DNA of 26,616 nucleotides, taken from assembly GCF_016860525.1 (NCBI RefSeq), contig NZ_BNEA01000006.1:1-26616 (forward strand). The letters run 5' to 3'. Shown one piece after another: positions 1 through 7,752 of the stretch. The translations under genes and the position numbers were made by a program. The notes beneath the pieces are model-generated. The model made no database searches, was not told the origin of the DNA, and saw only the letters and a list, made by a program, of their open reading frames with translations. This DNA is from Streptomyces rubradiris. GTDB taxonomy: Bacteria; Actinomycetota; Actinomycetes; Streptomycetales; Streptomycetaceae. The stretch's first letter is position 1. Each line of letters opens with the position of its first letter.

Positions 1-45
1 GTCGAGGTCGAAGATCACCACACTGCGCACCGGTACGCTCGCCAT
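1..45 (-). CDS. rifM: HAD-family phosphatase, first 15 codons only (RifM-like)
   Basis: Only the start of this gene lies in the window; it continues past base 1. The 15 visible residues read MASVPVRSVVIFDLD. VIFDLD is HAD motif I, whose first Asp is the catalytic nucleophile. The ATG (45-43) shares one base with the TGA of the upstream oxidoreductase (47-45), so the two genes are translationally coupled. In rifamycin-type clusters the AHBA synthase, oxidoreductase and phosphatase genes run in the order rifK-rifL-rifM, and RifM is a phosphatase needed for AHBA supply. The position and the motif together support that assignment. With 15 codons the family call (HAD) is firm, but the RifM call rests on gene order. 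Confidence 0.75.
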   Translation of the reverse strand, partial: MASVPVRSVVIFDLD

Positions 46-1139
46 CAGGTCGCCGCCGCGGTCATGACCGGCCCGGCGGGCAGCAGCGGTGTCGCCGAGG
101 CCGCGTACAGCGCCTCGATCGTGCCGACGATCCGCCGCACGCCCGCGATCGCGGATCCGCACGCCGACGGATCGGCGAGGTGGTCCCTGATGTCGTCGAG
201 CTGACGGGAGTACTCGGCGCCGATCGGCTCGGTCGGGACCGTGATCTCGCTCGTCCGGCCCCGCCGGACGACGCTGAGCCGCGGCCGCGGCTCGCGATTG
301 GGGCTGAAGCCGAAGGTGGACCGGAGCATCGCGGTGTCGTCACTCCCCTCGATCCGGATCTCGGTGACGTCATGGCTCGCCGCGTGCGTGGCCCAGCTGG
401 CGCGAAGGCCCACCGACAGACCGCTGCCGGTGACCAGGAAGCCGCGCACGGTGTCCTCGACGTCCGCGTCGAGTTCCGGCACCGGCTGATCATGCCGCCA
501 GGCCGCCGTCCAGCGCGGGTCGTTGACGTGGTCGTACGAGGTGGACGCGGCGGCCTGAACGAACGCCAACGGCCCGGCGACGGTCTCCAGGACATCGAGC
601 AGATGCCATCCGAGGTCGAACAGCACCCCGCCGCCTGCCTCCGCCCGGCTGGTGAACCAGCCCTGGGACCGGGGCACTCCGCAGGCCCGTTCCCACACCA
701 GGTCGATGTGGCGCAGGTGGCCGAGCTCGCCGGCCAGACCGGCCAGTGCCCGCACGTCCGCGCGGTATCGGCACGCACTTCCGGCCAGCAACGGGACGCC
801 GCCTGCCCGCTCGGCCGCGGCCAGCCTGTCCGCCTCCGCGCTCGAGAGGCAGACCGGCTTCTCCACGAAGGTGGCGAGACCTCGGGTGAGAAGACGTCGC
901 GCGAGCGCCGCGTGCAGGTGGTTGGGCGAGGCGACCAACGCGAGGTCGGCGTCCTCGGCCCGCAGCGCGTCGACGTCGCCGAAGGCCGGACGGCCGGTCG
1001 CCGCGGTGAACGCCTCCCGCCTGGCCGGATCCGGATCGACCGCGGCCACTACCTCGTAGTCACCGTTTGCCATCAGACGAGGAAGCCAGATCTCTCGGCC
1101 GGACCACCCGAACCCGACCAGTACGGTGCGGATCCTCAT
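45..1139 (-). CDS. rifL: Gfo/Idh/MocA-family oxidoreductase of AHBA supply (RifL-like)
   Basis: A 364-residue NAD(P)-dependent oxidoreductase. The N-terminal Rossmann loop is GFGWSG at residues 9-14, an acidic end of the second strand follows near residue 35 (AAVDPDP), and EKP at residues 93-95 is the family signature; the rest is the C-terminal substrate-binding half. Length is normal for the family. The ATG at 1139 overlaps the AHBA synthase TGA as ATGA, which fixes the start; a longer open frame to 1259 lies inside AHBA synthase and is not used. In AHBA clusters RifL is thought to act with RifK and RifM to make the aminosugar precursor (kanosamine route) feeding the aminoshikimate pathway. 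The exact substrate is known family context, not visible here. Confidence 0.88.
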   Translation of the reverse strand: MRIRTVLVGFGWSGREIWLPRLMANGDYEVVAAVDPDPARREAFTAATGRPAFGDVDALRAEDADLALVASPNHLHAALARRLLTRGLATFVEKPVCLSSAEADRLAAAERAGGVPLLAGSACRYRADVRALAGLAGELGHLRHIDLVWERACGVPRSQGWFTSRAEAGGGVLFDLGWHLLDVLETVAGPLAFVQAAASTSYDHVNDPRWTAAWRHDQPVPELDADVEDTVRGFLVTGSGLSVGLRASWATHAASHDVTEIRIEGSDDTAMLRSTFGFSPNREPRPRLSVVRRGRTSEITVPTEPIGAEYSRQLDDIRDHLADPSACGSAIAGVRRIVGTIEALYAASATPLLPAGPVMTAAAT

Positions 1140-2296
1140 CCGGCGGCCACCTGGTCGGCCACGATGGCGGCGGTGTCGGTGAGAGCCTGCTCCGACGCGA
1201 GCAGGGTGCGGTGGTGCAGCCAGACGCAGTCCTGGCTGATCGCGTCGGCGTTGGGGCACCGCTTGGCGACCGCGTCGACGGACTCCTCGGGTGCGCCGGT
1301 CTCCCAGAACGCCGCGGTGCGGTAGATGGCGCGGAAGCCCGCGAACGCCGGGATCCCCGCGTCGACCAGGCGATCGACGAGGAGGTTGCGACGCTCCTCC
1401 GACCAGCCGGGAAGCCGGAACATCGCCATGTAGTGCGGATTCCGGTCGGCCCGCGCATCACCGCCCTGCGGCCGGACGCCGGGGATCTGGGCCAAGAGCT
1501 GCGACAGCAACCGCCACCGCTGCTCGCGCAGCTCGATCTGGCCGTCGAGGCGGCCCAGCTGAGCGCGCAGGACGGCGGCCGAGAACTCGTTCATCCGCAT
1601 GTTGGTGCCGGCCACCTGGTGGTGATAGTTGCGGTCGGTGCGCGGCCGGCCGCAGGAGTGATGCAGGAATGCCTTCTCGTAGTCGTCCGGGTCCAAGAAC
1701 AGCACCGCGCCGCCCTCGCCCGCGGTCATCAGCTTGCCGTTCTGGAAGCTGAACGCCGCGATCGAGCCCAGCTCGCCCACGCGCTTGCCCCGCCACCGGG
1801 CACCGTGCGCGTGGGCCGCGTCCTGAAGGATCCGGACGCCGGCATCGGAGGCGAGCTTGTCCAGTGCGTCCATGTCGGCCATGAGACCCGCCATGTGCAC
1901 CGGCATGATCACCCGGGTCCGCGGTGTGATCGCCTCGGCGGTGGCGGTCGCGTCGATGTTGTAGGTCTCCGGATCGACGTCCACCGGCACGGCGACGGCC
2001 CCGATCCGCTGAGCGGCCTGGGACGAGGAGATGAAGGTGAACGCCGGCACGATCACTTCGGTGCCCGGTCCCGCACCCAGCACCTGCAGGGCGAGCTCCA
2101 GCGCGTGCGTGCCGTTGGTGACGGCGAGGGCGTGGTGGGCACCGTGGTATCCGGCGAACTCCCGCTCGAAGCTGTCCACCTCGCTGCCACCCATGCGCCA
2201 CCACTGGCCCTGGGACAGCGCACGATCAAGAGCTCGGCGTTCGGTGTCATCGAATTGCGGCCAATCCGGAAAGGTCGGCCTCGGTCGCGGACTCAT
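1136..2296 (-). CDS. rifK: 3-amino-5-hydroxybenzoate (AHBA) synthase, PLP-dependent
   Basis: A 386-residue member of the DegT/DnrJ/EryC1 aminotransferase fold. AHBA synthase aromatises 5-amino-5-deoxy-3-dehydroshikimate to AHBA, the starter unit of ansamycins; RifK is also proposed to act as a transaminase earlier in the pathway. The PLP-binding lysine is K188 in NGKLMTAGEGG, D159 in LQDAAHAHG is placed to contact the pyridine nitrogen, and QGQWWRMGG (29-37) and NGTHALELALQV are nearly identical to RifK as I remember it. It starts with ATG at 2296, preceded by AAGGAG ten bases upstream. It is followed with a 4-base overlap by the oxidoreductase gene. This is the diagnostic gene for an ansamycin or mitomycin-type cluster, and the RifA-like PKS nearby points to an ansamycin. 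Confidence 0.96.
   Translation of the reverse strand: MSPRPRPTFPDWPQFDDTERRALDRALSQGQWWRMGGSEVDSFEREFAGYHGAHHALAVTNGTHALELALQVLGAGPGTEVIVPAFTFISSSQAAQRIGAVAVPVDVDPETYNIDATATAEAITPRTRVIMPVHMAGLMADMDALDKLASDAGVRILQDAAHAHGARWRGKRVGELGSIAAFSFQNGKLMTAGEGGAVLFLDPDDYEKAFLHHSCGRPRTDRNYHHQVAGTNMRMNEFSAAVLRAQLGRLDGQIELREQRWRLLSQLLAQIPGVRPQGGDARADRNPHYMAMFRLPGWSEERRNLLVDRLVDAGIPAFAGFRAIYRTAAFWETGAPEESVDAVAKRCPNADAISQDCVWLHHRTLLASEQALTDTAAIVADQVAAG
2166..2196. repeat. 31-base repeat inside AHBA synthase, partner of 3053-3083
   Basis: On the plus strand the segment starting tcgaag and ending gctgccacccatg, plus two bases, matches 3053-3083 at 27 of 31 positions by eye. Here it encodes the conserved RMGGSEVDSF part of AHBA synthase (about codons 34-43). 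In the partner it forms the first codons of the truncated methyltransferase. Confidence 0.75.
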
Positions 2297-2460
2297 TTCT
2301 GCCTGACTCCTTCTGGTTGATTGGCCTCACGGTACGGAGTCCGATGCCTACGCCACGGCTCTTCGACCTGGCAGCCGATTCGGAATTCGCCGTCGCCCTG
2401 TTCCATGAATTCGGCGCGACGGGAGGCCTTTCAGGGGGATTCGCTCGGGGAAGGGTGGTC
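2297..2460 (-). promoter_or_regulatory. Leader of AHBA synthase, copy 1 of a repeated leader
   Basis: This 164-base spacer between the truncated methyltransferase and AHBA synthase is roughly four-fifths identical by eye to the spacer at 3084-3244. The most conserved block is next to the ribosome binding site: ACTCCGTACCGTGAGGCC followed by AGAAGGAG about ten bases before the ATG. A leader kept before two genes suggests shared regulation or recent duplication. I see no convincing -35/-10 pair, so it may act only as a translation leader. Confidence 0.6.
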
Positions 2461-3081
2461 AGGTGCGGGTGATCGCGGCCAGCCAGCCCGGTGCCCCGTC
2501 GATGTCTCTGTTGTTCTCCAATGTCGCGGGTTCGATCGAATCGACCCGCCAGCCGTCGGCGAAGGTGGCCCGGATTTCGTCCTGGCTCACCCGCCTGGCG
2601 CGGATCCCGCCCTGGCTCTCCCGTCGCGGTCCGCTGCCGGGGTGATGGCGGTCGCTGATGCAGAGCAGGAACAACCGCGCGTCCGGCGGCATCACGGTGG
2701 CCAGGCTGCCGGCGTAGCGGACGCGTTCGGTCTCGCTGAACGCGTGGAACAGGGCGCAGTCGAGCACGGTGTCGAACTGCTCGCCCAAGTCGCCGAGTTG
2801 AGTGCGTCCCCGACCAGGAAGCGCGCCGGCAGGCCGCGCTCTTCCGCTTTGCGCCGCGCGATCCCGATCGCCGTCGACGCCGAGTCGATGCCGACCGTCG
2901 GCAGGCCGAGGGCCGCCGCCATGAGCGCGACCTCGCCGGTGCCGCACCCGACGTCGAGCACCCGGCCGCGGAAGGCGCCCGCCTCGGCGAGGTCGCGCAG
3001 GGCCGTCTGGGGGCGGCCGAGGTCCCAGAGCGGTGTTCCGGCGTAGTGCGCGTCGAAGCCCTCCACCTTGCTGCCACCCAT
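2459..3081 (-). pseudogene. Truncated, frame-broken second copy of the SAM methyltransferase
   Basis: This is a class I SAM-dependent methyltransferase domain of about 207 residues, very similar to the C-terminal two-thirds of its upstream neighbour (3245-4240) but without the winged-helix part. The SAM loop DVGCGTGEVAL is intact. Relative to the neighbour one base is missing between 2799 and 2800, so the frame from the ATG at 3081 runs off and ends in a shadow; the C-terminal part resumes in another frame and ends at the TGA at 2459. It also carries a roughly 30-base internal duplication near 2585-2640 (two copies of cctggctc). The first codons (MGGSKVEGF) resemble codons 35-43 of AHBA synthase rather than a methyltransferase, so the gene looks like a recombination product. 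The frameshift could be a sequencing error, as elsewhere in the window. Confidence 0.75.
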
Positions 3082-3083
3082 GT
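3053..3083. repeat. 31-base repeat at the start of the truncated methyltransferase
   Basis: It matches 2166-2196 inside AHBA synthase at 27 of 31 positions. It spans the ATG (3081-3079) and first nine codons of the truncated methyltransferase, directly after the repeated leader, and looks like a recombination scar that fused an AHBA synthase fragment to a methyltransferase domain. Confidence 0.75.
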
Positions 3084-3244
3084 GTGTCCGGCTCCTTCTG
3101 GTCGATTGGCCTCACGGTACGGAGTTCGGCGCCTACGCCACTATCCCTCAACCTGGCAGCAGATTTGTGTTTCGCCGTCGCCCCATTCTGCGAATTCGGC
3201 GCACGTGGCAGCCTTTCGGGGGTGTGCGCTCGGGAAAAGGGCGG
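3084..3244 (-). promoter_or_regulatory. Leader of the truncated methyltransferase, copy 2 of the repeated leader
   Basis: The spacer is homologous to 2297-2460 along its whole length, with the same AGAAGGAG placed about ten bases before the ATG at 3081. The homology continues leftwards and rightwards into the two methyltransferase copies, so leader and methyltransferase were duplicated together as a unit of roughly 720-760 bases. Confidence 0.6.
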
Positions 3245-4240
3245 TCAGGTGCGGGTGATACTGGCCAGCCAGGCCAGCACTCCGTCGACATATTTGTTGT
3301 TCTCCAGCATCGCGGGTTCGATCGAATCGACCCGCCAGCCGTCGGCGAAGGTGGCCCGGATTTCGTCCTGGCTCACCCGCCGCGGTCCGATATCGGGTGG
3401 ATGGCGGTCGCTGAAGCAGAGCAGGAACAACCGCGCGTCCGGCGGCATCACGGTGGCCAGGCTGTCGGCGTAGCGGACTCGTTCGGCGTCGCTGAACACG
3501 TGGAACAGGCCGCAGTCGAGCACGGTGTCGAACTGCTCGCCCATGGCGCCGAGTTCGAGTGCGTCCCCGACCAGGAAGCGCGCCTGCAGGCCGCGCTCTT
3601 CCGCTTTGCGCCGCGCGATCTCGATCGCCGTCGACGCCGGGTCGATGCCGACCGTCGGCAGGCCGAGGGCCGCCGCCATGAGCGCGACCTCGCCGGTGCC
3701 GCACCCGACGTCGAGCACCCGGCCGCGGAAGGCGCCCGCCTCGGCGAGGTCGCGCAGGGCCGGTTGCGGACGGCCGGTTTCCCAGGGCGGCGTACCCGCA
3801 TACCGCGCGTTGAAATGCTCGGGGGACAGGGCATCGGTGAGCCGGCGCGCCAGTTGCTCGAGTGTCTCGACCAATTCCTTGGCCTGGCCGGGGTCTTGGA
3901 TCCCGGCGGCCGCGGCGAGCTGCTCGTCGATCCGCGCGGCGGCTCGGCCGGCGCTCCTGTGCCGGGCAGCCGCCCGGACGACCGTTTGTCCGTCCGGGGC
4001 GGCCGCGGTGGTGACCGCACCCCGGTCGCGCAGGGTGGCGACGCTCGTCTCCACGTGGCTCGCCGGGAAGCCGGTGCGGTTGGCGATCTCGGTGACCGAG
4101 GTGTCCGGGTGTTCGAACACGTCGGTCATGACGTGACGCACGCCGGGAGACAGCTGTCGCACACCGGTGGGGTCCGGGAGGGCGTCCTCGCCGATCCGCA
4201 GCAGCTTGCGCGCGAGGTCGTGCAGTTCGAAGCCGTCCAT
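3245..4240 (-). CDS. Winged-helix domain fused to a SAM-dependent methyltransferase
   Basis: The protein has 331 residues if it starts at the ATG at 4240; an in-frame ATG at 4282 would add 14 residues with no better ribosome binding site. Residues about 1-90 look like a MarR-type winged helix-turn-helix (SVTEIANRTGFPASHVETS, then a wing GAVTTAAAPDG), followed by a helical linker. From about residue 143 comes a class I methyltransferase with the SAM loop DVGCGTGEV (177-185), the acidic residue after strand 2 (VGID) and GDALELG as later motif. The substrate is not recognisable. Fusion of a DNA-binding-like domain to a methyltransferase suggests either a small-molecule O- or N-methyltransferase with a vestigial dimerisation domain, as in many natural-product O-methyltransferases, or a ligand-responsive regulator. 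It heads the run of genes leading into AHBA synthase. Confidence 0.8.
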   Translation of the reverse strand: MDGFELHDLARKLLRIGEDALPDPTGVRQLSPGVRHVMTDVFEHPDTSVTEIANRTGFPASHVETSVATLRDRGAVTTAAAPDGQTVVRAAARHRSAGRAAARIDEQLAAAAGIQDPGQAKELVETLEQLARRLTDALSPEHFNARYAGTPPWETGRPQPALRDLAEAGAFRGRVLDVGCGTGEVALMAAALGLPTVGIDPASTAIEIARRKAEERGLQARFLVGDALELGAMGEQFDTVLDCGLFHVFSDAERVRYADSLATVMPPDARLFLLCFSDRHPPDIGPRRVSQDEIRATFADGWRVDSIEPAMLENNKYVDGVLAWLASITRT

Positions 4241-4612
4241 GGCCGGAGAGTCTTCCCGACGCCGGACAGCGCACGCCATCACGCAGGTTGACGGTACTGG
4301 GGATCGCTGGTCGGTCGGCTGGGGTGGTCGCTGAACTCGGGCCGGGGGCAGGTCTGTTGTGCCGGGAGCCGGTATCGGGCAGGGCCTGCGGCACCGGCCG
4401 CGCAGGTGGGCCGTGGGCGAGTGGCTCCCCGGCCGCCGGGCGGTAAGGCTCCGTCAGCCCGGCAGTCCGTCTCCAGGGCCCGGCCCGCGCGGATGCGGGC
4501 CACCAGGGCCCCGGGGCCTGGGGAGGGGCAGAGCGGCGGGCGCGTGGTGAGGCGACCGCATCGCACGTCCGGGAAGAACGCTCCGGACCGGTACGAGGAG
4601 ATGCTTGCCGCG
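4241..4612. other. Intergenic stretch without a recognisable gene
   Basis: This lies between the acyl-CoA ligase stop and the methyltransferase start, both on the minus strand. Open frames here have arginine- and proline-rich translations typical of shadow frames in GC-rich DNA. A GC hairpin (gcccgc at 4483-4488, loop of six, gcgggc at 4495-4500) could end the ligase transcript but has no T tract. No promoter motif stands out for the methyltransferase gene, although one is expected here if it is transcribed separately. Confidence 0.5.
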
Positions 4613-6181
4613 TCAGGCCTGGGGGGCGGGCCGGGTCAGTGCGGCGCGGGCGTCGGCCCGCAGCCGGACCCGATCGGGTTTGTCCCAGCCGGTCGTCGGC
4701 AGTTTCCGGCGAATGTCGATCAGGCGGGGGACGTAGGTGTCGGACAGTGCCTCGGCGACGTGACGGCGCAGTTCCCGGGGATCCGGGTCGGCGCCGGGCT
4801 CGGGCACGACGGCGGCGTAGATGTGCTCCACCCGGTCGGCGTCCTCGACCCCGCATACGGCGGCCTGGGACACGCCCGGGGCCTGCCTGAGCACCTTCTC
4901 CACCTGCTCGGGGTGGATGCGGATTCCCTTGACCTTCATCATGTTCGCGAGCCGGCCGGTCAGGTGCAGGTAGCCGTCGGTGTCGAGGTGCCCGAGGTCG
5001 CCGGTGCGCACCCAGCCGTCGCGGACGAGTGCCGCGGTGAGTGCCGGCTCGTGCCAGTAGCCGGCCGTGGGCCAGCGTGGAACCGCGCAGACCTCGCCGA
5101 CCTCGCCGACGGGCAGTACCGCGCCGGTGTCGGGGTGCCGGATGCTGAGCGCCTCTGGGTTGACCGGCCGGCCCGCGCTGGAGCAGGCGCGCAGGTCGTC
5201 GTGGTCGCCGGGGGGGAGCATGGTGAGCACTCCGGTCTCGGTCGTGCCGTAGACCTGGATCAGTACGGGGCCGAAGATTTCCCGGGCCTTGCGCAGCTTG
5301 AGCGGTGCCCCGGGGCTGCCGGTGTAGATCAGCTCGGTCAGGCTGGACAGGTCGGTGGCCGCCCGGTCCGGGTGCTCGGCCAGTGCGTACACCTGCGGGG
5401 TGCCGAGGATGAGCCGGCCGATGCGGTGCTGCGCGATCGCGTGGAGCACGGCCGCGGCGTCGAAGCCGGGATGCAGGACGACCATGCCGCCGGTGATGAG
5501 CGTGTCGTCCGCGGCGAACCCGCTGGAATGGGTGAGCGGTGCGGTGATCAGGACGTTCGTCCGGCTGCTGCGGTCGATGGCCGATGCGGCCATGTCGTTC
5601 TTGACGCCGAAGGGCCAGCAGACACCCTTCGGCAGGCCGCTCGCCCCACTGGTCTGGGTGATCACCGCGAGGTCGCTGTCGGTGATGTCCGGGCACGGGC
5701 CTACTCCGTCACCGCAGCCGGCGGTCAAATCCACCGTGTCCGGCTGTCCTGCGCCCAGTACGGCCAGGACCGGCCGACCGGTCGCGTTCACCAGCAGCTC
5801 CCGTGCCCGTGCCTCGTTGGCCGGGTCGACCGCCAGCATCCGGGCGCCGACATCCGAGACGATGGCGCGCTGCAAGTCCATGCGCAACTCGTCGTCAGGC
5901 ACCACCGCATTCATCCCACGCACATGTGCGGCGGTCGCCCCCACCAGGTTGGCCGCCCACCGCAGGATCAGTGTGGCCGCGGTGTTGGGCTCGGTCAGGA
6001 TGCAGACGACGTCACCGCGGCCGACGCCGTGGCGGCCCATCGCGGCCGCGGCCCGGCGAACGGCGTCGGCCAGCTCCCCGGCGGAGAAGGGGACGTCCCC
6101 GCTGACCATGGCAGGGCGATCCGGATCGGCATCGAAATGAGTCAGCAGCTGCTGAACATAATGCACATGCGTGGTACTCAT
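4613..6181 (-). CDS. Acyl-CoA ligase / adenylate-forming enzyme (ANL superfamily)
   Basis: This 522-residue stand-alone adenylate-forming enzyme would activate a carboxylic acid as acyl-AMP and pass it to CoA or a carrier protein. The phosphate loop is TSGASGLPKG (177-186), the core motif is YGTTETG (311-317), the hinge region contains RTGD (392-395) and GRLANMMKVKGIRIHPEQVE, and the catalytic lysine is K501 in TTGWDKPDR. All are intact, so it should be active. The start is ATG at 6181; GGAAGG lies rather far upstream (about 13 bases), so the start is moderately certain. The substrate is unknown. It is not the AHBA-loading domain, which is built into the PKS, and no such gene is a standard part of the rifamycin set, so it may serve a tailoring acyl group or be unrelated. 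Confidence 0.88.
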   Translation of the reverse strand: MSTTHVHYVQQLLTHFDADPDRPAMVSGDVPFSAGELADAVRRAAAAMGRHGVGRGDVVCILTEPNTAATLILRWAANLVGATAAHVRGMNAVVPDDELRMDLQRAIVSDVGARMLAVDPANEARARELLVNATGRPVLAVLGAGQPDTVDLTAGCGDGVGPCPDITDSDLAVITQTSGASGLPKGVCWPFGVKNDMAASAIDRSSRTNVLITAPLTHSSGFAADDTLITGGMVVLHPGFDAAAVLHAIAQHRIGRLILGTPQVYALAEHPDRAATDLSSLTELIYTGSPGAPLKLRKAREIFGPVLIQVYGTTETGVLTMLPPGDHDDLRACSSAGRPVNPEALSIRHPDTGAVLPVGEVGEVCAVPRWPTAGYWHEPALTAALVRDGWVRTGDLGHLDTDGYLHLTGRLANMMKVKGIRIHPEQVEKVLRQAPGVSQAAVCGVEDADRVEHIYAAVVPEPGADPDPRELRRHVAEALSDTYVPRLIDIRRKLPTTGWDKPDRVRLRADARAALTRPAPQA

Positions 6182-6344
6182 GACCCGGTTTCGCCTTCCT
6201 GTCCAAGACAATGCGATGTCCAGTGGTCGAGTGAGACGAACCGCAGGCTAAACCGGCGGGCACCGAGGGCCCCATACCTCACATTGACGGCACGTGGTCG
6301 CCGCGAAAGAGCCGGCCCCGGCCTGCCCGGGAAGGCTGAACGGC

Positions 6345-7340
6345 TCAGGCCGCGGGGCGCAGCCAGCGGTCGACCCGGGTACGCAGGCCGGCCGGGAAGA
6401 TGTCTTTGCGCAGGAGGCCGTGCACGCCCTTGGGCGGCAGGGGGACATCGACGTGGTGGACCTCGCTCTGGTCCGCGTACTGGGTGATCCGGAAGCTCGC
6501 GGCCATGCTGCACAGTGCGTGGGCCTCGGCGCGGGTGACGCCGGACGCCGCGCTGAACCAGCTGATCAGTCCGCGCAGGCAGTCGACCAGTGCGGCCTCC
6601 AGGCTGTCAGCCAGTCCGATGCCGATCCAGTGCGTGTCGGTCTCGGCCAGCGGCCGGGTCAGGCCCACGTTCTTGTGGAGGTCGTACCGCATCCGCAAGC
6701 GCTCGGCCGTGGACTTCAGGCCGGTCTGGTCGACCAGTCCGTCGCCCTGCAGGGCGTGAATGTCACCGATCCAGATCCGGGCCCCCGGCTTGGCCACGGG
6801 AAGGAACAGCGAGGAGCCCACGGTGAGTTCGGGGAGGGCCAGGTTGCCGCCGTGGTCGCCACCGATCAGCGCGCTTGTCTGCTCGTCGCCCGGCGGTTCG
6901 ACCGCGATGATGCCGGCGAACGGGTCGAGCGGCAGCGAGATGCCGTGAACGTAGTCGGCCCGGGTGCGGGTCCGGTCGAACCGGAAGTCGTGGAAGTACG
7001 GCTCGTCGAAGTCGTACGGCAGCGCGCCGGCCCGGGTGGGGAAGGCGTTGCCGCCCCAGTCGCTCAGCCGCAGTTCCGTCAGCCGGCACTCGACGACGTC
7101 GCCCGGTTCGGCACCGGTCACCTCGACCGGGCCGACGATCTGGAACGGGCAGCCCGGGTACTCCTGGCGCAGCCGCGCACGGTCGGCCGGGGACGAGCCG
7201 TACCGCAGCTGGTTCTGCCAGTTGGTCCAGGTGTCGGGGTAGAGAACCTCGTCGCCGGACTCGATCCTGGCTGCCGACGCAGCGCCGGGATCGAGGACGC
7301 CCGGCCGGACCGTGGCCAATGTGGACTGAACCGTATGCAT
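6345..7340 (-). CDS. Acetamidase/formamidase-family amidohydrolase
   Basis: A 331-residue protein matching the FmdA/AmdA family, metal-dependent enzymes that hydrolyse formamide, acetamide or small amides. Recognisable segments are GGDHGGNLALPEL near residues 160-172, the family motif GDIHALQGDG at 192-201, and the long N-terminal beta domain with WGGNAFP. Length is in the usual range. In the motif, the residue after QGDG is Leu where I expect Glu (QGDGE), which may shift the metal site or substrate. The ATG at 7340 has no clear Shine-Dalgarno; a GTG lies two codons earlier. It runs in the same direction as the ligase with 163 bases between them. Whether it acts on the ansamycin amide or a pathway intermediate cannot be told from sequence. 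Confidence 0.85.
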   Translation of the reverse strand: MHTVQSTLATVRPGVLDPGAASAARIESGDEVLYPDTWTNWQNQLRYGSSPADRARLRQEYPGCPFQIVGPVEVTGAEPGDVVECRLTELRLSDWGGNAFPTRAGALPYDFDEPYFHDFRFDRTRTRADYVHGISLPLDPFAGIIAVEPPGDEQTSALIGGDHGGNLALPELTVGSSLFLPVAKPGARIWIGDIHALQGDGLVDQTGLKSTAERLRMRYDLHKNVGLTRPLAETDTHWIGIGLADSLEAALVDCLRGLISWFSAASGVTRAEAHALCSMAASFRITQYADQSEVHHVDVPLPPKGVHGLLRKDIFPAGLRTRVDRWLRPAA

Positions 7341-7465
7341 CGTCACGGCCGCAACGCTAGGCAGCCGCAGATGAGCCAGGCAAGGAAGTCCGGGCGTCAC
7401 CGGGCAAGACTGTCAACGTGACTGGTGAAGGTGCACCGCGGACTTCCGGCCAGGAGGCCATCGAA

Positions 7466-7500
7466 GCGGTGCGGACCCCCTGAGGGGGGATCAGCACCGC
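7466..7500 (-). terminator. GC-rich hairpin terminator after the IF-1 paralogue
   Basis: gcggtgc (7466-7472) pairs with gcaccgc (7494-7500), and inside it ccccc (7476-7480) pairs with ggggg (from 7484) around a three-base loop. It lies 28 bases past the IF-1 stop in the direction of transcription. No clear T tract follows, as is common in actinobacteria. It would separate the IF-1 transcript from the amidase gene. Confidence 0.6.
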
Positions 7501-7527
7501 TCCTGCCTTGGCGTGTTCCGCCGGCCG

Positions 7528-7752
7528 CTACATCCGGTGCCGGAAGGTGATCCGGCCACGGGTCAGGTCATACGGGCTCAACTCGACCGTCACCGTGTCC
7601 TGCGGCAGGATCTTGATGTAGTGCTTGCGGAGCTTCCCGCTGATGTGTGCGAGTACCTTGTGACCGTTCTCGAGTTCAACCCAGAACTTGGCGTCTTTCA
7701 GGGACTCGACGATGGTACCGACAACCTCGATACCTCGATTTACTTTTGCCAC
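7528..7752 (-). CDS. infA: Translation initiation factor IF-1 paralogue
   Basis: A 74-residue protein, full length for IF-1, an OB-fold protein that binds the 30S A site during initiation. [11 protein letters not shown] and [12 protein letters not shown] are the hallmark segments and are intact. Compared with the housekeeping actinobacterial IF-1 as I recall it, the N-terminus ([11 protein letters not shown]) and the C-terminus (TFRHRM) differ, suggesting a second copy. It starts at GTG 7752, 13 bases inside the end of the acetyltransferase gene, with TTGGAG about five bases upstream, so translation is coupled. Its codons use A/T endings (GCA, AAA, GTA, AAT, GGT, GTT) much more than the neighbours. 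Housekeeping infA normally sits with ribosomal protein genes; this copy does not. A role in surviving a translation-targeting compound is possible but is inference. Confidence 0.93.
   Translation of the reverse strand: MAKVNRGIEVVGTIVESLKDAKFWVELENGHKVLAHISGKLRKHYIKILPQDTVTVELSPYDLTRGRITFRHRM

Noticed and set aside
4279..4566. A 95-residue frame in the gap before the methyltransferase
   Set aside because: No ribosome binding site, no family resemblance, shadow-like composition.
3141..5696. An 851-residue open frame on the minus strand
   Set aside because: It runs antisense or out of frame through the methyltransferase and ligase; the translation is Arg/Pro/Gly-rich with no family pattern, a typical GC-rich shadow.
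4406..6487. A 693-residue open frame on the plus strand
   Set aside because: It is antisense to the acyl-CoA ligase, whose motifs are complete on the minus strand; no recognisable domain.
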